From: an uncultured Lachnospiraceae bacterium
GTDB lineage: Bacteria > Bacillota > Clostridia > Lachnospirales > Lachnospiraceae
Reading direction: 5' to 3'
DNA length: 43,826 nucleotides
Assembly (NCBI GenBank): GCA_946631165.1
Contig: CAMOZZ010000004.1
Span: 1 to 43,826 of the forward strand
The notes beneath the pieces were generated by a model. It saw only the letters and a program-made list of their open reading frames with translations, was not told the DNA's origin and did not search any database. Shown here piece after piece: positions 41,311-43,826 of this stretch. A program made the position numbers and the translations under genes. Each line of letters begins with the position of its first letter. Position 1 is the stretch's first letter.

Positions 41311-42426
41311 TCATTTCCCGCCTTCTATAAACTGAATGATCCGCTCTGTCGCATGCCCGTCGCAGGCGCCCAGATAACTGTGCACGAACTGGCGCTGATA
41401 ATGGAAATCATATTTCTCATACGCCCGCAGGACTGCCTCCCGCAGACGTTCTTCCTCGATGACCACCTCGCCCGGCAGTTCCGCCATGGAGATATAAAAC
41501 CCTCTGCCGCTCATATAGTCGCCGAGATCCGGCGTGAAGAACAGCATCTTCTTTCCCAGCACGCAGGCATCATAAAAGACCGAGGAATAATCCGTCACGA
41601 ATACGTCCGCCGCCGGGAGCGCCCGCTCCGTCGGAAGCTTCGGGATCATGTCTGCGCCAAGCTTCGCATACAGATGCGGATGCGGGCAGATCAGGATGAA
41701 CCAGTCACTGCCGATCGTTTCCTTCAGCGCCTTCACCTCCCGGAAGCCTTCGGTCCTGGGATCTCCTGCATTCCCCCGGAATGTCGGCGCATAGATCAGG
41801 ATCTTTTTCCCGGCTGCTTCCGGATAGAGCGAAAAGAACTCCTCTCTGCATTTTTCTATATACTTTTCGCTCTTCAGCACATCCATGCGGCTGATGCCCA
41901 AAGGCTTTACCACGCCGTCCGGCTGCCGCATGGCGCTCTTAAACGGTGCGACAGCCGCCCTGCCGCTCACCGTGACGAGATCATAATTGCAGAACACATT
42001 CCCCTTATACCACGAAGGGATGTCGTCTTCCGTATCATAGCCGAACTTCTTGAAGGCGCCCGGCCCGTGCCAGAGCTGGATCACCTTCGTACGCTTTTTC
42101 TTTCTTGCGGAAGACACCGGCAGGAAATTGTCGCAGATCACGACTGTTCCCGCTTTTGCATAGAGCTTCATAAATGCGAGCGCCGCCCCAAGCTGCGCCG
42201 CGGACGACATCTTCGCGCTGTCATAATAGTATTCCTTTACCCGGATCCCCTTTTTGACCAGGGCATGATAAAGGAGCCTCATGCTCTCCGGACGGCTCTC
42301 ATGATGCGCATCCGCAAAGACCACCAGACTCTTGTCCGTTCTCCCGAATCTGTGGAGATCATATACAAGCGGCAGCAGAAAATGCTGCAGGATCATTTTT
42401 ATATACTGTCTGACCTTCAGTTTCAT
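41311..42426 (-). CDS. CDP-glycerol glycerophosphotransferase family protein (371 aa)
   Basis: This single-domain polyol-phosphate transferase-like enzyme has QLWHGPGAFKKFGYD (near 119), IYAPTFRGN and VTDYSSVFYDA (near 279) followed by GKKMLFFTPD. An amphipathic N-terminus (MKLKVRQYIKMILQHFLLPLVYDL) could lie on the membrane. It is adjacent to cytidylyltransferase 2, which may supply its CDP donor, and downstream of glf. Length and motifs fit a priming or short-chain transferase (TagB/TarB-like) as well as a polymerase. Confidence 0.88.
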   Translation of the reverse strand: MKLKVRQYIKMILQHFLLPLVYDLHRFGRTDKSLVVFADAHHESRPESMRLLYHALVKKGIRVKEYYYDSAKMSSAAQLGAALAFMKLYAKAGTVVICDNFLPVSSARKKKRTKVIQLWHGPGAFKKFGYDTEDDIPSWYKGNVFCNYDLVTVSGRAAVAPFKSAMRQPDGVVKPLGISRMDVLKSEKYIEKCREEFFSLYPEAAGKKILIYAPTFRGNAGDPRTEGFREVKALKETIGSDWFILICPHPHLYAKLGADMIPKLPTERALPAADVFVTDYSSVFYDACVLGKKMLFFTPDLGDYMSGRGFYISMAELPGEVVIEEERLREAVLRAYEKYDFHYQRQFVHSYLGACDGHATERIIQFIEGGK

Positions 42427-42503
42427 AACGCAATAGTATCACAGGAATCGTTTTCTGTCATCAAAAACCCGGGCAGACCGCCCTGTTCTGCCCGGATTGC
42501 CGA

Positions 42504-43616
42504 TCATTTTATGTACTTTTTTGCTGCTTCGAGCGCGGCTGCCGTGACCGCGTCCATATCATAGTATTTATACTCCCCCAGTCTTCCGCCGAAGAGGACG
42601 CCGTCCTCCTTTTCCGCAAGCGCCTTGTACGCCGCGTAAAGGGAGGAATTCTTCTCATCATTCACCGGATAATAAGGCTCGTCTCCCGGCTTCCATTCGC
42701 TGCTGTATTCACGGCTGATCACGGTTTTGTCAATGTCGTTCCCATCGGCATCCTTCCCGAATTCGAACCACTTATGCTCGATGATCCTGGTAAAAGGTGT
42801 ATCGCTGTCGGTATAATTAACAGCCGCATTTCCCTGGAAATTCGGAATGTCGAGAAGTTCTGTCTCGAATCTGACGGAACGGTATTCCAGATTGCCGAGA
42901 CAGAAATCAAAATAAGCATCGATCGGACCGGTGTATACGACAGTATCCGCAAGTCCGCGCAGCAGCTCCCTGTCTTTCAGGTAATCCGTATCCAGCCGCA
43001 CCTCTATGCCGTCCAGGATGTGTTCCACCATCTGTGTGTAGCCGCCGATGGGGATTCCCTGGAAACGCGCGTTGAAATAATTGTTGTCAAAGGTCAGGCG
43101 GACCGGAAGCCGCTTTATGATAAAGGAAGGAAGTTCATTGCAGGGACGTCCCCACTGCTTCATCGTATATCCCCTGATCAGTTTCTCATAGATGTCCCTG
43201 CCGACGAGGGATATAGCCTGTTCCTCCAGGTTCCGCGGTTCCCCGGTGATCTCCTTCCGCTGTTCCGCGATCTTCTCCGCAGCTTCCTGCGGCGTGACCA
43301 CGCCCCACATTTTATTGAATGTATACATATTGAACGGAAGGGAATAAAGTTCTCCTTTATAATTGGCAACCGGTGAATTCGTAAAGCGGTTGAACGCTGT
43401 AAAACGGTTCAGATACTGCCACACTTCCTCATTATTGGTATGGAAAATGTGCGCACCGTATTCATGCACATTGATGCCGCAGACATTTTTGGTATAAACA
43501 TTTCCGCCGATATGGCTGCGTTTGTCGATCACCAGCACTTTTTTCCCTGCATCAGCAGCTTCCCTTGCAAAAACGGCCCCGAACAGACCGGCTCCGACAA
43601 TCAGATAATCGTACAT
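42504..43616 (-). CDS. glf: UDP-galactopyranose mutase
   Basis: This 370-aa FAD enzyme interconverts UDP-galactopyranose and UDP-galactofuranose. Motifs: the dinucleotide-binding DYLIVGAGLFGAVFA, IDKRSHIGGNVYT, EYGAHIFHTN, RFTNSPVANYKG, GYTMKQWGRP and a C-terminal GRLGEYKYYDMD. The ORF track starts at 43709; the ATG at 43616 (MYDYLIVGAG) has CGGAGGCG 7 nt upstream and matches the family N-terminus. It suggests that galactofuranose is part of the polymer or another glycan of this strain. A TATAAT (43645-43650) upstream may be its -10 box. Confidence 0.96.
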   Translation of the reverse strand: MYDYLIVGAGLFGAVFAREAADAGKKVLVIDKRSHIGGNVYTKNVCGINVHEYGAHIFHTNNEEVWQYLNRFTAFNRFTNSPVANYKGELYSLPFNMYTFNKMWGVVTPQEAAEKIAEQRKEITGEPRNLEEQAISLVGRDIYEKLIRGYTMKQWGRPCNELPSFIIKRLPVRLTFDNNYFNARFQGIPIGGYTQMVEHILDGIEVRLDTDYLKDRELLRGLADTVVYTGPIDAYFDFCLGNLEYRSVRFETELLDIPNFQGNAAVNYTDSDTPFTRIIEHKWFEFGKDADGNDIDKTVISREYSSEWKPGDEPYYPVNDEKNSSLYAAYKALAEKEDGVLFGGRLGEYKYYDMDAVTAAALEAAKKYIK

Positions 43617-43715
43617 TTTCGCCTCCGAATGGTTTGATACGGCTATTATAGCCCAAATCCGGGCATAAAAAAAGAGCCTGCCGACGGCTGTACAGAAAAA
43701 GGAAGACAAATTTTA

Positions 43716-43750
43716 AGGGCCGCCCGCTTCCATCTCCTGCGAACGGCCCT
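43716..43750 (-). terminator. Hairpin upstream of glf
   Basis: AGGGCCG and CGGCCCT (7 bp, loop about 21 nt) are followed on the minus strand by TTAAAATTT. A second short hairpin, AGCC-N7-GGCT, with a run of seven T's lies at 43667-43689. Together they probably end transcription from a gene beyond the window edge. Confidence 0.5.
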
Positions 43751-43751
43751 C

Positions 43752-43826
43752 TTATGAAATAAATGTAAGTTTCACTGTATAACCTCCTTTCTGTTGATTT
43801 GATGTGCCTGAGGAATTAATTCTTTT
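43752..43826 (-). CDS. Possible 3' end of an upstream gene, or a very short leader ORF
   Basis: One minus-strand frame is open from the window edge to a TAA at 43752 (...GGYTVKLTFIS). The same stretch contains AAAGGAGG followed 7 nt later by an in-frame GTG that would encode only seven residues. The first reading (C-terminus of a truncated gene, followed by the hairpins) is simpler; neither can be settled without the adjoining DNA. Confidence 0.3.
   Translation of the reverse strand, partial: KRINSSGTSNQQKGGYTVKLTFIS

Noticed and set aside
43752-43793. Seven-residue leader peptide (GTG start) controlling glf
   Set aside because: AAAGGAGG-N7-GTG is suggestive, but the same frame is open to the window edge, so the end of a truncated gene is the simpler reading.
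1-43826. CRISPR array, tRNA, rRNA or known riboswitch
   Set aside because: No regularly spaced short repeats and no recognisable tRNA, rRNA or riboswitch core was seen by eye; covariance-model searches were not possible.

Overview
The window looks like the chromosome of a Gram-positive Clostridia member, most likely Lachnospiraceae-like. The supporting signs are moderately high GC with AT-rich intergenic DNA, strong GGAGG ribosome binding sites, consensus TTGaca/TATAAT promoters, CDP-polyol wall-polymer genes, and Firmicutes-type CsoR/CopA and Na/Pi cotransporter genes. The assignment is inferred from gene content; no rRNA or tRNA gene was seen.

Left part (1-16 kb): a minus-strand hydrogenase-maturation operon hypF-hypC-hypD-hypE (no hypA, hypB or hydrogenase in view); a divergent OmpR/HisKA two-component pair; an XRE regulator; a VanZ-RDD membrane protein; a flavodoxin; and a copper operon (csoR, a copA with a second metal-binding domain fused at its C-terminus, and a small Cys-rich protein absent from the ORF track). 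The copper promoter has one CsoR-like palindrome filling its 17-bp spacer and a second just downstream. A Na/Pi cotransporter and a PEP-mutase/isocitrate-lyase family enzyme follow.

Middle part (16-31 kb): envelope acylation. A plus-strand MBOAT/SGNH pair and an S1-domain RNA-binding protein precede a large minus-strand Dlt-like locus: adenylation enzyme 2, SGNH-2, MBOAT-B, SGNH-1, MBOAT-A, adenylation enzyme 1, GNAT, carrier protein. MBOAT-A and MBOAT-B, with the C-terminal domains of their SGNH partners, form a direct repeat of about 1.84 kb with no mismatch seen, whereas the SGNH catalytic heads have diverged. All three MBOATs end in FxYxxF, the acyl-relay motif known from DltX, fused here to the transferase. 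Both adenylation enzymes have Ser where DltA has the Cys linked to D-Ala selectivity. The proposed scheme is: amino acid activated by the ligase, loaded on the carrier, moved across the membrane by the MBOAT, passed to the SGNH protein, then to the polymer.

Right part (31-43.8 kb): synthesis of the likely acceptor polymer. It encodes five CDP-glycerol-glycerophosphotransferase-like domains in four proteins (one of 1526 aa), two IspD/TarI-like cytidylyltransferases, an SDR epimerase/dehydratase, and UDP-galactopyranose mutase. This suggests a polyol-phosphate polymer that may contain galactofuranose. A palindromic MITE-like element with extra direct-repeat copies lies between two parts of this cluster, and a diverged relative sits at the left edge of the window.
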